From contig CM068587.1 in the NCBI GenBank assembly GCA_035048485.1, positions 54,758,501-54,822,500 on the forward strand: 64,000 nt of DNA. The letters run 5' to 3'. Source of the stretch: Pteria penguin. Taxonomy: Eukaryota > Mollusca > Bivalvia > Pterioida > Pteriidae. The translations under genes were made by a program, and so were the position numbers. Numbering within the stretch: position 1 is the stretch's first letter; the number at the start of each line of letters is the position of its first letter. The notes beneath the pieces are model-generated. The model was given only the letters and a program-made list of their open reading frames with translations, made no database searches and was not told the DNA's origin. Of the stretch, positions 12,101 through 24,899 are shown one piece after another.

Positions 12101-13552
12101 ATCAGTAGCGGTATCTACCCACTGGTACTAGTTTGTGGACACCCTCTGGACTGGTAGTCCATCAGTAGCGGTATCGACCCAGAGGTACTAGTTTGTGGAC
12201 ACCCTCTGGACTGGTAGTCCATTAGTAGCGGTATCGACCCAGAGGTACTAGTTTGTGGACACCCTCTGAACTGGTAGTCCATCAGTAGCGGTATCTACCC
12301 AGTGGTACTAGTTTGTGGACACCCTCTGGACTGGTAGTCCATCAGTAGCGGTATTGACCCCGTGGTACTAGTTTGTGGACACTCTCTGGACTGGTAGTCC
12401 ATCAGTAGCGGTATCAACCCAGAGGTACTAGTTTGTGGACACCCTCTGGACTGGTAGTCCATCAGTAGCGGTATCTACCCAGTGGTACTAGTTTGTGGAC
12501 ACCCTCTGGACTGGTAGTCCATCAGTAGCGGTATTGACCCCGTGGTACTAGTTTGTGGACACCCTCTGGACTGGTAGTCCATCAGTAGCGGTATCGACCC
12601 AGAGGTACTAGTTTGTGGAAACCCTCTGGACTGGTAGTCCATCAGTAGCGGTATCTACCCAGTGGTACTAGTTTGTGGACACCCTCTGGACTGGTAGTCC
12701 ATCAGTAGAGGTATTGACCCCGTGGTACCAGTTTGTGGACACCCTCTGGACTGGTAGTCCATCAGTAGCGGTATCGACTCAGAGGTACTAGTTTGTGGAC
12801 ACCCTCTGGACTGGTAGTCCATCAGTAGCGGTATCGACCCAGTGGTACTAGTTTGTGGACACCCTATGGACTGGCAGTCCATCAGTAGCGGTATCGACCC
12901 AGTGGTACTAGTTTGTGGACACCCTCTGGACTGGTAGTCCATCAGTAGCGGTATCGACCCACTGGTACTAGTTTGTGGACACCCTCTGGACTGGTAGTCC
13001 ATCAGCAGCGGTATCGACCCAATGGTACTAGTTTGTGGACACCCTCTGGACTGGTAGTCCATCATGAGCTTGATCTACCCAGAGGTACTAGTTTGTGGAC
13101 ACCCTCTGGACTGGTAGTCCATCAGTAGCGGTATCTACCCAGTGGTACTAGTTTGTGGACACCCTCTGGACTGGTAGTCCATCAGTTACGGTATCGACCC
13201 AGTGGTACTAGTTTGTGGACACCCTCTGGACTGGTAGTCCATCAGTAGCGGTATCGACCCAGTGGTACTAGTTTGTGGACACCCTCTGGACTGTCTATTA
13301 GTAGCGGTATCGACCCAGAGGTACTAGTTTGTGGACACCCTCTGGACTGGTAGTCCATCAGTAGCGGTATCGACCCAGAGGTACTAGTTTGTGGACACCC
13401 TCTGGACTGGTAGTCCATCAGTAGCGGTATCGACCCAGTGGTACTAGTTTGTGGACACCCTCTGGACTGTCTATTAGTAGCGGTATCGACCCAGAGGTAC
13501 TAGTTTGTGGACACCCTCTGGACTGGTAGTCCATCAGTAGCGGTATCGACAA
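9195..13552. repeat. 60-bp minisatellite, ~72 copies with higher-order repeats
   Basis: The unit of 60 bp contains ACTAGTTTGTGGACACCCTC and the inverted repeat GGACT-ggt-AGTCC. Period 60 is divisible by 3, so the minus strand shows strings of a 20-residue repeat (MDYQSRGCPQTS...). These are broken wherever the variant GTATCTACCC puts a TAG in frame. Marker variants (GTTTCTGG at 10441/11101, TAGTCGATTAG near 10770/11430, GTTTGTGGAA near 10090/11830/12610) recur at offsets of 660, 1740 and 780 bp, showing block duplications. Two shortened 52-bp units occur near 13,294 and 13,470. Not a gene. Confidence 0.95.
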
Positions 13553-14019
13553 TTCAACAATTCAATTTAGGGATGGGACCAAAAGCAACACCATTTCTTG
13601 AAAAAATAATCCTGATCACAATGGTGCAATAGGTTTGTTGATCTATGCAGCTGGTCTCCAGAAAGGTCTGTCAAAAAGGTGTATTAATGTCTGTACTTTG
13701 TTTTGGTATCAAATCTGATCAAGGTATGATGGAATATGTATAAAGATTGCCATAGTTAAAACAGTGAAATTATCCATATTCTGAATGATTCTTTATACGG
13801 GAACTTCTAAAACTTTAACTCAGTAGATCCTACCACACAATTTCATACCCATCAATAAAATGTTTCATGTCAATGAATAAACGAGATCAAACAATATTGA
13901 CGGGAAATATATTTATATAACACATCAAATAAAACATTCCACAGTAAAAATGATGATCAGGGCCGAAACCGTCGTCATACAAATTGTAAATATTTTAAGA
14001 GCAAACCGTAGTGTGGAAG

Positions 14020-14520
14020 TCATAAATTATATGATAAACAAAACAAAATCAAATTGACCGATTCAATATTAAAAACTAATGAGGGTCGAGCGATAATTTG
14101 ATTTCATTAGGTTCCAAAATGGGTAATGCCTTCGACGTTTGCAGTATTCCCCTATGATCATTGTTAGGACCATGGGCATTGTATTGGGTCCCTCAACAGA
14201 ATTAAGCGTTGCAGTTTGACTACAGGGCGACAGGGAGAGTACTTCCGGTCTACAACACAAAATGAGTGACTTTTTTTTTTATAACTAATTAACCCTCCTA
14301 TGTCGGTATCGTAACTACAATACAATCCAATATTTTGTAACCGTCCTATGTCGGTATCGTAACTACAATACAATCAAATATTTTGTAACGTCGTTTTTTT
14401 TTTTTTTTTTTTTGTGTGTGTGTTTGTCTGATTATTTCCATAGTTTATGTGTATGTCCTTAGTGGTTTGTATCAAACATGGACACATGTCTTTCGCCTTC
14501 TCCCTTGTATCTACATCTTT
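14020..14520 (+). mobile_element. Decayed Penelope-like element 3' fragment
   Basis: TGTATTGGGTCCCTC near 14178 matches the coding block at 25,110 that encodes LGPST. The downstream TATGTCGGTATCGTAACTACAATACAAT block occurs twice (14,297 and 14,346). TGTATGTCCTTAGTGGTTTGT (14,450) resembles the 3' end seen at 25,760 and 59,610. No open frame is left. Confidence 0.6.
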
Positions 14521-14799
14521 TCAGACCAGATGAGATCCTGAACATCATCCTCCATTCACTGTTAGTCGGAACGTCTATAAATCAGCAACTTTTTCTCAAA
14601 TTTTGCATAATAATTTATTTTGTGGAAAAATGTGCTTTTAAAATTGTTAAATTATAAATATCGGAATATATATACGAAAAGTAATTTGATGCACCATATA
14701 TAGATATGCAGTGATATCCATAGTTGAATGTCGGAAACTCGGAACTCGAATTACCATCGAGTCGAGACAACCTTTCCATTCATATTAATAATACGGAAC

Positions 14800-17700
14800 A
14801 CTTGTGCAGCTGTGGACTCCGATGCGGTGGGTTGGGGGTATCGACTTGTTTTGTAGACTGTGCTCAGTATGTTGTATATATGTGCCCTTTTGTGTTTTGT
14901 GGAATTTTGTGCTTTTAGTACTTGCTAATTGCTACTATTCATTCCATAGGGATTGATTGCTAAGAGCGGTGATAGTTGCTCGTTTGAGTGATTGCCTCTC
15001 AGATGAGAGCTTGTCCCCTGCCTGTATGATGTAATTTGTACATGTGTGTCTCAATTAGTACAGTATGTAGGTATATACGTATGGGTATGAATATGTGTAT
15101 GTATCTGTATACAATGTATGTATATGTATATGTGCATGTGAATGTATGGATATATGTAAATGTGTTATATGTGCATGTGTACCTGTATGGATATGTGTAT
15201 ATATGTATGTATGTGTTTGCATGCAAATATTTATATGTATGTGCATATGTGTGTAGGTGTATGTTTGTGTGTATACATTTATGTATATATGTGGGTGTAT
15301 GTATGCATGCTGTATGGATTATTGTAAGCATACTGTTTACTCAAGTGTATACAGAAGTATAGTATTATTGATATTTAGTGCTTGTATGTTTTTATATATA
15401 TATATATCATTGTATGTACTATGTTGATCCTACTCCCTTGATGTGAAATTATGGCATTTGATCCAATGAGGGATTGATAAATTACACAAAGTCTATTGAT
15501 TTCTGTGATAAATCAAATGCATTATTTCCTTAAACTATCTTTAGCCTTAGAAGTACACTTATTTTATCTTTGTTATTTTGACAAATCTTACATTGAAAAT
15601 ACTGTCAGCATGTACTTTACGTACTTATTTCATTATTATTGTTCATTTGTGTATATATATTGGCACGGTTTATCATTATTTTCATATCACCTGATTGATA
15701 ATGGTTGAAATAATTTCAGTTAACTGTCAAGGACTTGGTAATTTTGAAAAACGAAAAGATGTTTTTAATTATCTGAGAAATTTCAATGCTAATATATACT
15801 GTCTCCAAGATACTCATTTTACACAAGCTATGGAAAATAATATCAGAAATGAGTGGGGATATGAGTGTATTTTTAGCTCTTATAGGTCAAACGCAAGAGG
15901 GGTTTGTGTATTGTTTAATAATAATTTTGAATTTTCAATTAATAAAATAAATAGTGGGGATAATGGGAACTATGTCATAATAGACATCAATATAGGTGAT
16001 AGACATATTTGTCTTTGTAATATATACGGACCAAATGATGACTGTCCTGAGTTCTATGAAAATATTTTACATCAGATACAAGTGGGTGATAATGATAACG
16101 TTGAACTGATCCTGTGTGGTGATTTTAATTTGGTACAGAATCCCGAATTTGATTACTTTAATTATAAAACATTAATAATCCTAGAGCTAGAGAGAAAATC
16201 TTACAAATAAAAAATGATTTAATGCTAATAGATCCGTATAGAGAAAAACATCCTGAAATACATAGATATACCTGGAGAAAAAAAAACACCATTAAAACAA
16301 GCCAGACTTGATTTTTTCCTAATTTCGGATACTCTTCTTCCAAGTCTAAAAAATTGTGAAATTGAACCCAGCTATAGGTCAGATCATTCAATTGTAAAGC
16401 TGAAATTAGAATTTCATAAATTTAAAAGAGGTAAAGGATTATGGAAATTAAATAATTCACTCCTTCATGACAAAGATTATGTTAAACTTGTCAATGAAAC
16501 AATAGATAATATAACAAAACAGTATATTGTACCAATTTATAACTTGGAAAATATTGAAAATATACCAAAAGAAGATTTACAATTCACAATAAATGATCAA
16601 TTATTTGTAGAAACTATATTAATGGAGATACGAGGTCGAACCATATCCTTTTCAAGTTATAAAAAAAAACAAAAGACAGAAATTGAAAATTCTATCAAAG
16701 AAAAGATCAAAACGTTAGAGGCAAATATAGATGTAAATAATGAAAAAGAATTGGAAAATAATAAATCATTATTAGAAGATATAAGAAAAGAGAAACTTAA
16801 AGGATCCATGGTACGCTCGCGTGTAAAATGGATAACTGAAGGTGAAAAACCAACAAAATATTTTCTCAACTTAGAAACTCGAAATTTTGTTAATAAAATC
16901 ATATCGCAAATAGAATATAATGACAAAATAATAACAGATCAGAATGAAATATTAAAAGAAACTAAGAAATTTTATAAAAATCTTTATTTAGACAAAGATA
17001 CTGCTTTGAATGATACAGTGAATTTGCACACCGAATTAGATAAATTTAATGTACCTAAACTTACAGACTTAGAATCAAATTCATTGGAAGGACATATAAC
17101 ATTATTAGAAGCCAGCAATGTGCTTAAAGAAATGAAAAATGATAAGAGTCCTGGGTCAGATGGCTTCACTGTAGAATTCTTTAAAATGTTTTGGAAAAAA
17201 TTAGGCTGTTTTCTGATAAGGGCAATAAATTATGGATATGAGTTGGGTGAATTCTCAACGACCCAAAGGGAGGGTATAATAACATGTTTACCAAAAGATA
17301 ATAAACCGAGACAATATTTGAAAAATTGGCGCCCAATCACATTACTAAATACCGTATATAAAATCGCGTCAGGGGTGTTAGCAAATAGGATAAAACCGCA
17401 CTTAAATAAGCTCATAAGTAAAGAACAAACAGGATTCATTGCAGGTAGATACATAGGAGAAAATACAAGGCTGATTTATGATATTCTTCAATACACAGAG
17501 GACCAAAATATTCCAGGATTACTATTATTCATTGATTTCGAAAAAGCGTTTGACTCTGTATCATGGAAGTTTTTAAGTAAAGTTTTAAAATTTTTTAATT
17601 TTGGTAACTCCTTTCGAAACTGGATAAAGGTTCTTTACAATAATATCATATCAAGAGTTAATCAAGGTGGAAATTTATCGGAAAGTTTTTCACCAAAGAG

Positions 17701-19795
17701 AGGCTGTAGACAAGGGGACCCCATTTCTCCATATTTATTTATATTATGTGCAGAAATCTTATCTATAAAAACACGAAATGAACCAAATGTTAAAGGTATA
17801 CTAGTCAATAGAGTTGAATACAAAATTTCACAATATGCTGATGACACCTCTCTCCTTTTAGACGGTTCAGAAAAATCGCTTAATTCATCTTTGAATTTAC
17901 TTAAATGGTTTGAAGAAATATCAGGTCTTAAAGTAAATTTTGAAAAAACTCAAGTAATATGGATAGGAAGTACAAGATATAGTAATAAAAAATTATGTAA
18001 AAAATGGGGACTGCAATGGGGTAAAACTAGTTTTAAGTTGTTAGGAATAGATTTTGATATTAATTTACAGAATATTTGTGACACAAATTATAAGAAAAAG
18101 ATTATCAAAATGCAAGCTATTATTAAACAATGGAATAAAAGAAATATTTCCCCTGTCGGACGTGTCTCTGTTATAAAATCTTTATTAATATCCCAATTCA
18201 ATCACTTTTTTATATCGCTTCCAAACCCAAATGACTGTATTTTAAAAGAAATTAACAATTGCTTGTTTAAATTTTTATGGAATAATAAAAAAGATAAAAT
18301 AAAAAGGGAAGTCATAACAAAAGAAATCAGTGGAGGTGGTTTAGATATGATAGACCTTAACGCCTATATAATGGCATTGAAAACAACTTGGGTTAGAAGA
18401 ATTCTAAATACGGAAGGTATTTGGCAAAACTTAATTTTTCAAAATATAAATAAAAAATTTCTGTTACAATGTGGAGAGCATTATATATTACAACGAATTA
18501 CAACTGAGAAAAATAAATTTTGGAAAGATGTGTTCATATCTTGGAAAGAAATGATAAACAGACAAAATGTGATTTATAATAAAGTACAAAACATAGCTGA
18601 ATATCCACTTTGGATGAACAATGATATAAAAATTAATGGAAAATGTGTACTTTATAATCATTGGTTTGAAAAAGGTATTATATATGTTAATGATATTCTG
18701 AAAAATGACGGGACATTTTATTCATACGAAGAATTTAGTGAATTATATAATTTAAGATCAAACTTTCTTGAATATAATGGAATTATTAGATCAATTAAAA
18801 AAAGTTATCAGAATACTGGAAAATATAATATGGAAAAAATTAATGGACCTTTGATACCCAATAATTTGAAATATATTGTTAAAAGTGATAAAGGATCAAA
18901 AGAAATGTACACCGTGTTAAGATGTAAAAAAGTATTAGTTAAGTCACAGCTAAAATGGTTAAATATATTTCAAGATTTAGACGAACATGATTGGAAAATG
19001 ATATACAAATCTTTAAAGGATATAACGGATCAAAAATTGCAATGGTTTCAATTTAGAATTAATCATTATATACTAACTACGAATAAAACAGCTTTCAAAA
19101 TGGGTCTTCAAAACAATTCACTCTGTACTTTCTGTAATAATCAAGAAGAAACTATTTTACATATTTTTTGGGAGTGTAATAAAGTTCAAGATTTACTTCT
19201 AAGAATTAACAATGAGTTTTCTGGTTATTCTATAAACATATATTTTACAAAAAGAAACTTTATATTAGGACCATATAAAAAAACTGCTGATAGCATTATT
19301 TTACTTAGCATAAAATTCTATATCTACAAAATGAAATGTCAAAGAACACAATTGTCTTTTGAGGGTTTAATATCCTACCTTAAATATGTGTTTTCAGTAT
19401 ATGAAACTATGTATAAGATGAAAGGGAATTCAGATATATTTGTAACAGAATGGAGAAGATATATACCAGTCCTCAGTAACATTACATACAAGAACATTAA
19501 ATACATATAATGATATATTGAAACAAAATTTTTTTTTATGTAACGAACATAAGTACATGCTGCAAAAAGAGAAATTTTCAATCCTGAAAAAATTTGACTG
19601 ATATTAGATGTATTTATATAATTATATATGGATATATGTATGTATTCCAGAAGTTCAATGACCTACAGAATATAAATATTAGATATGCTTAGGAATCTTT
19701 GTGAATATATTCATTTTTAGTTATTGATATTTTTTATTTTTATATGAATATTGTTGTCAAATTTGTAACCTTTGTCAATGTTCAATAAATGATTG

Positions 19796-19861
<66 letters not shown>
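14800..19861 (+). mobile_element. LINE retrotransposon, L1/Tx1-like, with target-site duplication
   Basis: Bounded by AATAATACGGAAC at 14787-14799 and 19862-19874, a 13-bp duplication. It has a leader of about 900 bp with a TGTATG-rich stretch (15,060-15,320), one long endonuclease-RT frame, a 3' UTR with AATAAA near 19,785 and a poly(A) run of about 65 nt. There is no recognisable ORF1, so the copy is 5'-truncated or derives from a single-ORF element. The intact duplication and long tail point to a young insertion. Confidence 0.9.
15695..19510 (+). CDS. LINE ORF2: AP-type endonuclease plus reverse transcriptase, two frameshifts
   Basis: The first part (15,695-16,210) is the endonuclease, with VNCQGLGN, CLQDTH, NIYGPND and GDFN motifs. 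The acidic residue of the usual LQETH motif is Asp here. After a -1 shift in an A-run near 16,167 and a +1 shift in the A-run at 16,277-16,285, the frame is restored. The RDHS-like end motif (YRSDHS) is at about 16,375, and 16,544-19,510 is the RT. RT landmarks are NWRPITLLN, GFIAGR, FIDFEKAFDS, GCRQGDPISPYLF and QYADD. A C-terminal Cys/His cluster (CTFC...H...C) lies near 19,125-19,175. Both shifts are in homopolymers, so sequencing or assembly error is possible. Total about 1,270 codons, close to L1/Tx1 ORF2 size. Confidence 0.9.
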
Positions 19862-19865
<4 letters not shown>

Positions 19866-19874
19866 ATACGGAAC

Positions 19875-20629
19875 CGTCGAGCAATTTCGAAGATCCGATA
19901 TATTTATCGGAGTTCGACTGAATTATCGAGAAATGAACAGACTAAAATATGATAATATTGAATTAATTTTCATGTCTGTCCTTTCTAATGGATCGTATTG
20001 TCAAAGTGATGTATCTGATGTAGGAACAGTAATATCCACTGAATATCTGAGGGCACTTCTTCCTTTCAAGTAAAGAATCCTGAAAGTAAATGCTACATAC
20101 TCAATATCATTCAAAGAATTCTCATGATATTATAACTATAGTATTGTTTACTAAATGTGTCATGTATATCTTTCATTTTCAATTTAAAACGGTGGGGGTT
20201 GTAAATATGCATTATGATAGCTTCATGTAATTGACATGTGTAGATTAGCCGTCCTAATTAATCGAGAAAGTGCTATTTTACCGAATATTTAAAGCGATGT
20301 ATATGGGGTTTTTATTTTATTTATGGCCTAAGGCACAAATTATAAAAGTATGTATTTTTGATAGTAAACCTTAATCTTAACACGGTATTGTTTTGGATTT
20401 TTTTTCAAGAATGGTTTATCATTACACGGACAACACTATCTTTGCATATTTAATCATTTGGTCAAACCTAATACGTTTGGCAGCATACTATATTTACATA
20501 AGCTGTAGCAGATAATATTGAATTTGAATTGAATTTTTGTTTTCTTTGAAAGGAGGCAACATATAAGAACAACCACTACTAATTCACCACAAATATCTGA
20601 TAATACTGAATTCACAATGAAATAGTTAT
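19875..20629. other. Short intergenic stretch downstream of SLC46-type gene 1
   Basis: Contains the 3' UTR of the minus-strand transporter. A minus-strand AATAAA (TTTATT on plus) at about 20,313 is a candidate poly(A) signal. Nothing else recognised. Confidence 0.5.
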
Positions 20630-23450
20630 CTATTGATGTGTAATCACCAACCTGTAACGTTGACCGCTTCATAAGCCGTACTTCCCCATTTTAGAAAAAA
20701 AAATCGAACTTCAAAACTGCTGAATTACTTTTTAGCAAAACTTTAAAATGTATGAGCACTTACACCATCATGATTAAGCCTATGCCATTAATTGCGGCTA
20801 GGATAAAGAATACCATTCCTCTGTAGAGGGAGACTGTCGTCGTGTAGATGCTGGCACTAGCAGTTGCTCCTAACATTACAAATAGAGTCTCGAATAGGGC
20901 AACTCCCGCAAATAAAGAACCTAAAATTGCATCCAAATATCTATAAATAAATTTTACTCTTCAATGTTTAAGATCTATTCTTATTCATGTATTCATAAAT
21001 TATTCATTTTAAACTACTGTTTTTACATATATTTCTCTATCCCGCTATGTATAATGAACTTTGACAGTATTCATAGTATATGGTATTTGATTACTTTGTT
21101 TCATTTTGATTGAAAAAAGTGTTACTAATGAGTTTTATTTATTTATATGTTCACCTATTAATTTTATTTATTTAATATTTTATTCTTTCACATCATAATA
21201 CAGCAATGATGTGCTGTACCTTGCTTGTCCATCGGTGTCATCTTAGACATGATTGACCTTAGCATAATTAGTTCGACTATTCCCATACATCCAATGACTG
21301 GTACTGAAAATCAAAATATAGAATTGCCTATCTGCAAAACATAATAAAATTTCTAATCATATTTTGATACCTCCATAAAGAAGGAAACATTATATTAAAT
21401 GTAATTTGATACCGCTCTGGCAGAATACAGGACTAGATCCATCATTAATCATAATCCTATCTAGAAGGAGAGAGGAATACAGCCCACATTAGTTATAAGT
21501 TGATACCGCCTTTTAGAAGGAGAAAGGAATGCAGTCCATATTAGTTATAATTTGATACCTACAGCCCATATTAGTTATAATTCGATACCACCTATCTAGA
21601 AGGAGTATGGAATACAGCCCATATTATTTATAATTTGATACCGCCTATCTGGAAGGGGAGAGGAATAGAGCCCATATTAGTTATAATTTGATACATACTA
21701 TCTAGAAGGAGAGAGGAATAGAACCCATATTAGTTATAATTTGATACCGCCTATCTAGAAGAAGAGAGAAGTAGAACCCATATTAGTTGAAATTTGATAC
21801 CGCCTCTCCAGAAAAAGAGTAGTGCCCACATACCATATAATATGATACTGACTATTTAGAAGGAGAGAGGATTAGACCACTCTAGATTTAATTTGATACC
21901 ACCTCTCCGGAAGGATAGAGGATTAGAGTTATTATTCATCATTATTTGATACAGCCTCTGTAGAAAGAAAGAGGAATTGTGCCTACATATATCTTGATTT
22001 TATACCGCCTCTCTAGAGGAAAAAATTGAAATAGTTTCACTAGGCTCAAAACAGAAAATAAAGATCTAGGATATAAAGAAAATCATTTTTGGAACGTTCA
22101 TGGAAGAATTTAAGTATTATGTAAAGCAATTTTAAAATCATATTTATGTTTTGTGTGCATGTCCTTGGTGATATGTGTCATACAGCTTTGTCAGATGTCT
22201 TCTGTTTTCTCTTTTGCATTAAATGATATACAAATGCACTTTCTAGTGAAAAGCCCACCAGATAAAGTATCCTTATCTTCAATACCATGAAAAACATTAT
22301 AAAATGAAGTTTTACCGAAATACAATCCAACTACATTCGTTGCTAAACCTTCCATGATAAAATATCCTACAGCAGACACCAGTCCGATGATTGCTATGAA
22401 TTCATCCGTCACAAATCTTTGTAATACTTTGATCATTGTCACTCCGAACACTTGTTGCAGCACAGTCCTGTAAGTACCCCAATTACTGATGTCCACCGAT
22501 GTCAGGCAGAAAGGAGATCCAAGCTGATAGAGTAATTCCACGCTCCCTTTGCCTATGGTGCCGAAACTAACACAACTGAAAATGGCAATACACACAACAT
22601 ACCTCCATCGTTCACCGGAAGCTCCTTTCACTTCTTTTTTTATAAAGAAGTCAATCGACAATTTAACTTGTCGCAGAATGTTCAAATCATAAGAGCGTTT
22701 GTCCGATGGCAATGATTCCGGTACAAATACAAGCAAAACAATGATGCATAATATGGCTACAGCTACATTCAAAACAAAAACTGCAATGTAGCCTAAGCTT
22801 TTGATGATGTACCCGGATGTGAAAGTACCGAGTAGTAAACCTATTCCTATAAATAACTCAACGACAGCTATGGCGATGGATCGATCTTTTCCGGATGAAG
22901 TCATATCGGAGGCATAGGAGCATCCAACTGCTACGGACACCAACCAGTCTCCACACAGAGACTGTATTGCGTTGATCACCGGAACCAGATATATATTCCA
23001 GTTGAAATGAACGTGAAAACAAAGCACGGCACCGCGAAGTAAAGTCCCGATCATTGGAATTAACATCACGTATTTTCTGCCATATCTGTCACTGAGTGAT
23101 GATAGAACTGGAGCAGATATCAGGATCGGTGACAATGCCAGCGCATTATAGATGGTCCACTTTGATGTTAATTTCTGAATATCGGCTTCCATTTTAAACT
23201 GGGTACTGTTGATGTTGTGAACACATCGTGACTCACCGCTACGAATGGTTAAGTTAGGATAGAGGTCCTGTCCGAACCTGGAGTAACCATACTGACCACT
23301 CGCATAAAGAAATGTGCCGACACTTAAGAGTTGACTAAATATCACCATCCCGACTAGAAACACGGGGAATGGCGGTATCCTACCCGAATTACCTGTTTCA
23401 CTGTCTACCTTTTTATTAATATCTCCATTGGCCCCACTCTCCATCTTCAT
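20630..23450 (-). CDS. MFS transporter, SLC46 (proton-coupled folate transporter-like), gene 1
   Basis: Coding exons on the minus strand: 23450-22316 (ATG at 23448-23450, inside an exon whose acceptor precedes 23481), 21303-21220, 20920-20764 and 20651-20630. The phases are 1, 1 and 2, giving 465 residues, the usual SLC46 size. The cytoplasmic loop motif SSLSDRYGRK (about residues 117-126) is MFS motif A. NLT and NST glycosylation sites in the first extracellular loop and about 12 hydrophobic segments fit the family. SLC46 proteins move folates, steroid conjugates, muropeptides or cyclic dinucleotides with protons; the substrate here is unknown. The last exon adds only LVITHQ after the final membrane helix. 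The intron between the first two coding exons holds a degenerate tandem repeat and a Penelope-like 3' end. Confidence 0.88.
21360..22020. repeat. Degenerate ~60-bp tandem repeat in SLC46 gene 1 intron
   Basis: About ten diverged units carry (T/A)TTAGTTATAATTTGATACC, then a CTATCTAGAAGGAGAGAGGAAT-like block. Spacing varies from about 55 to 65 bp. Non-coding. Confidence 0.75.
22145..22220 (+). mobile_element. Solo Penelope-like element 3' end
   Basis: The ~60 bp spanning GTGTGCATGTCCTTGG, TGTGTCATACAGCTTTGTCAG and ATGTCTTCTGTTTTC is nearly identical to 25,755-25,815, the end of a longer Penelope-like fragment. It lies in the first coding intron of SLC46 gene 1, on the opposite strand to the gene. 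Confidence 0.6.
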
Positions 23451-23738
23451 TGAAAAGATTGCTGTATATAGATACTGGGTTCTGAAAAAAAAATTTAAAA
23501 AGGAATGTATTATGAAATTGAAATATAATTTATGGTTACATTCTTTAAAAATTGAACATTGTATCAATATATCTTTTTCGTTTTATTTCGTTTATTTGTA
23601 TATGGTAGTCGTGGCATAAATCAAGTTTTTAAAACCATGTTGTTTTCCTCCATAATACGGATAAACTCAGCCCTGTATATAAATGAATGTGAATCAACAG
23701 TTTAGGAAGTGTCAATGGTAATGCCACATAACATCAGG

Positions 23739-23908
23739 TTGGTTGGTTGATTGGTGTTTTACGTCGCTTTCAACAATTTTTCAGTTATATCGCGACATGG
23801 AAGCAGGAGGTAACCAACCTCTTAAACATAGTGGCGCAAGCCGGGAATCGAACCCGGATCGTCGGCACCGCAAGCCAAGCGCTTAACCACTACACAACGC
23901 CTGCCCCT
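23739..23908 (-). mobile_element. tRNA-derived SINE (mollusc type) with target-site duplication
   Basis: On the minus strand a tRNA-like head (B-box complement GGGAATCGAACCC at about 23,840) is followed by a conserved body with TATCGCGACATGGAAGCAGG on plus and a GGTTGGTTGATT-type tail. It is flanked by CATAACATCAGG at 23727-23738 and 23909-23920. Same family as the copy at 54,136. It resembles the broadly distributed Meta/MESC-type SINEs described in molluscs; the exact family name is not certain. Confidence 0.88.
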
Positions 23909-23920
23909 CATAACATCAGG

Positions 23921-24899
23921 AAAACAGTACATATAATAATAACACTTATAATAACACAGCATAATAACACTTAAGCCAAACCCACAACGGGGTACTTGTC
24001 TATGAGCCCCACACTGCAAAGGGAATAGGTGTAACATTAATGCAAAATAAGAAAGTAAGTATTGCCAAGTGACTATGGCACTGACAAGAATGTAACACAG
24101 CGGATGTTAACGGACCCCTTAAATTCAGAGGAGAAACTACGTGCCCCGGAGGAGTAAGAAACACCTTTAGACATCATTATCTATCCGATATTGTTGATTT
24201 CGGAGCGTGACATTGTATCATGTGATACCAGTTACTTTCGTAGTAAACATTTGAGTGTTAATTCACAAAAAAAATTCTTTACTGGGTAAAACGAGGTATA
24301 TATATTTACGGTATCTATTTCTAAAAAGAACGGAATTTCGTATGATGGAAGTTAGTCCGCCTTTAAATAGTTGAATAAATGGTCAAAAATCGACTTGATG
24401 ATTTCGATGATTGAAAGTTGAAGATGTTACACTATTTCTTTTTAGATTAGGAAAATGCACATATGATTGACCCCGCTTCTATGTTGTACAGGACGTCTGA
24501 AGACCTTGCTTTATATGTGTCACCACTACCAATTTAACCTCAAAAACCGAAATTATAACAAGCTAAACATGAACTAGATATTACATAGTTTTAAAATAAT
24601 TTAAAAATTTTTCATGCTTGCGTAATAAAAGCTATACAATGGTATTCTGAATCGGTACAGTAGAACTGAAATCTCGTCTTATGATATCCTCAGGAACTTA
24701 CAATCCACTGGCAGCGGTGTTGACCAATATATAGCAGGATGAAATTAATCCTATTTACACCTGTATACATTTATACCACCAAAATAATCATAATTATTCT
24801 TAACTAAAATATTATAATTATTTCATAATAATAATGATAGTAATTATTATGATATAATTGCTTTTTAACTTCTTACTCAAGGTTATAGATAATTTAACT
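23921..24899. other. Intergenic AT-rich stretch
   Basis: No gene recognised. AT-rich inverted repeats (TAATTATT-type) at about 24,780-24,860. Confidence 0.5.

Noticed and set aside
9295..13065. Minus-strand open frames of 75-155 codons with a 20-residue repeat
   Set aside because: They are the 60-bp array, broken regularly by a variant TAG. No promoter, splice context or unique sequence.
14999..15362. Overlapping frames of ~110 codons on both strands
   Set aside because: TGTATG-rich low-complexity leader of the LINE; Tyr/Thr/His-rich shadows.
22191..22315. C-terminal extension of SLC46 gene 1 reading into 22,191
   Set aside because: It reads past a donor at 22,314-22,315 that matches the exon end in gene 2 (same phase). 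The extension is intron plus a mobile-element end.
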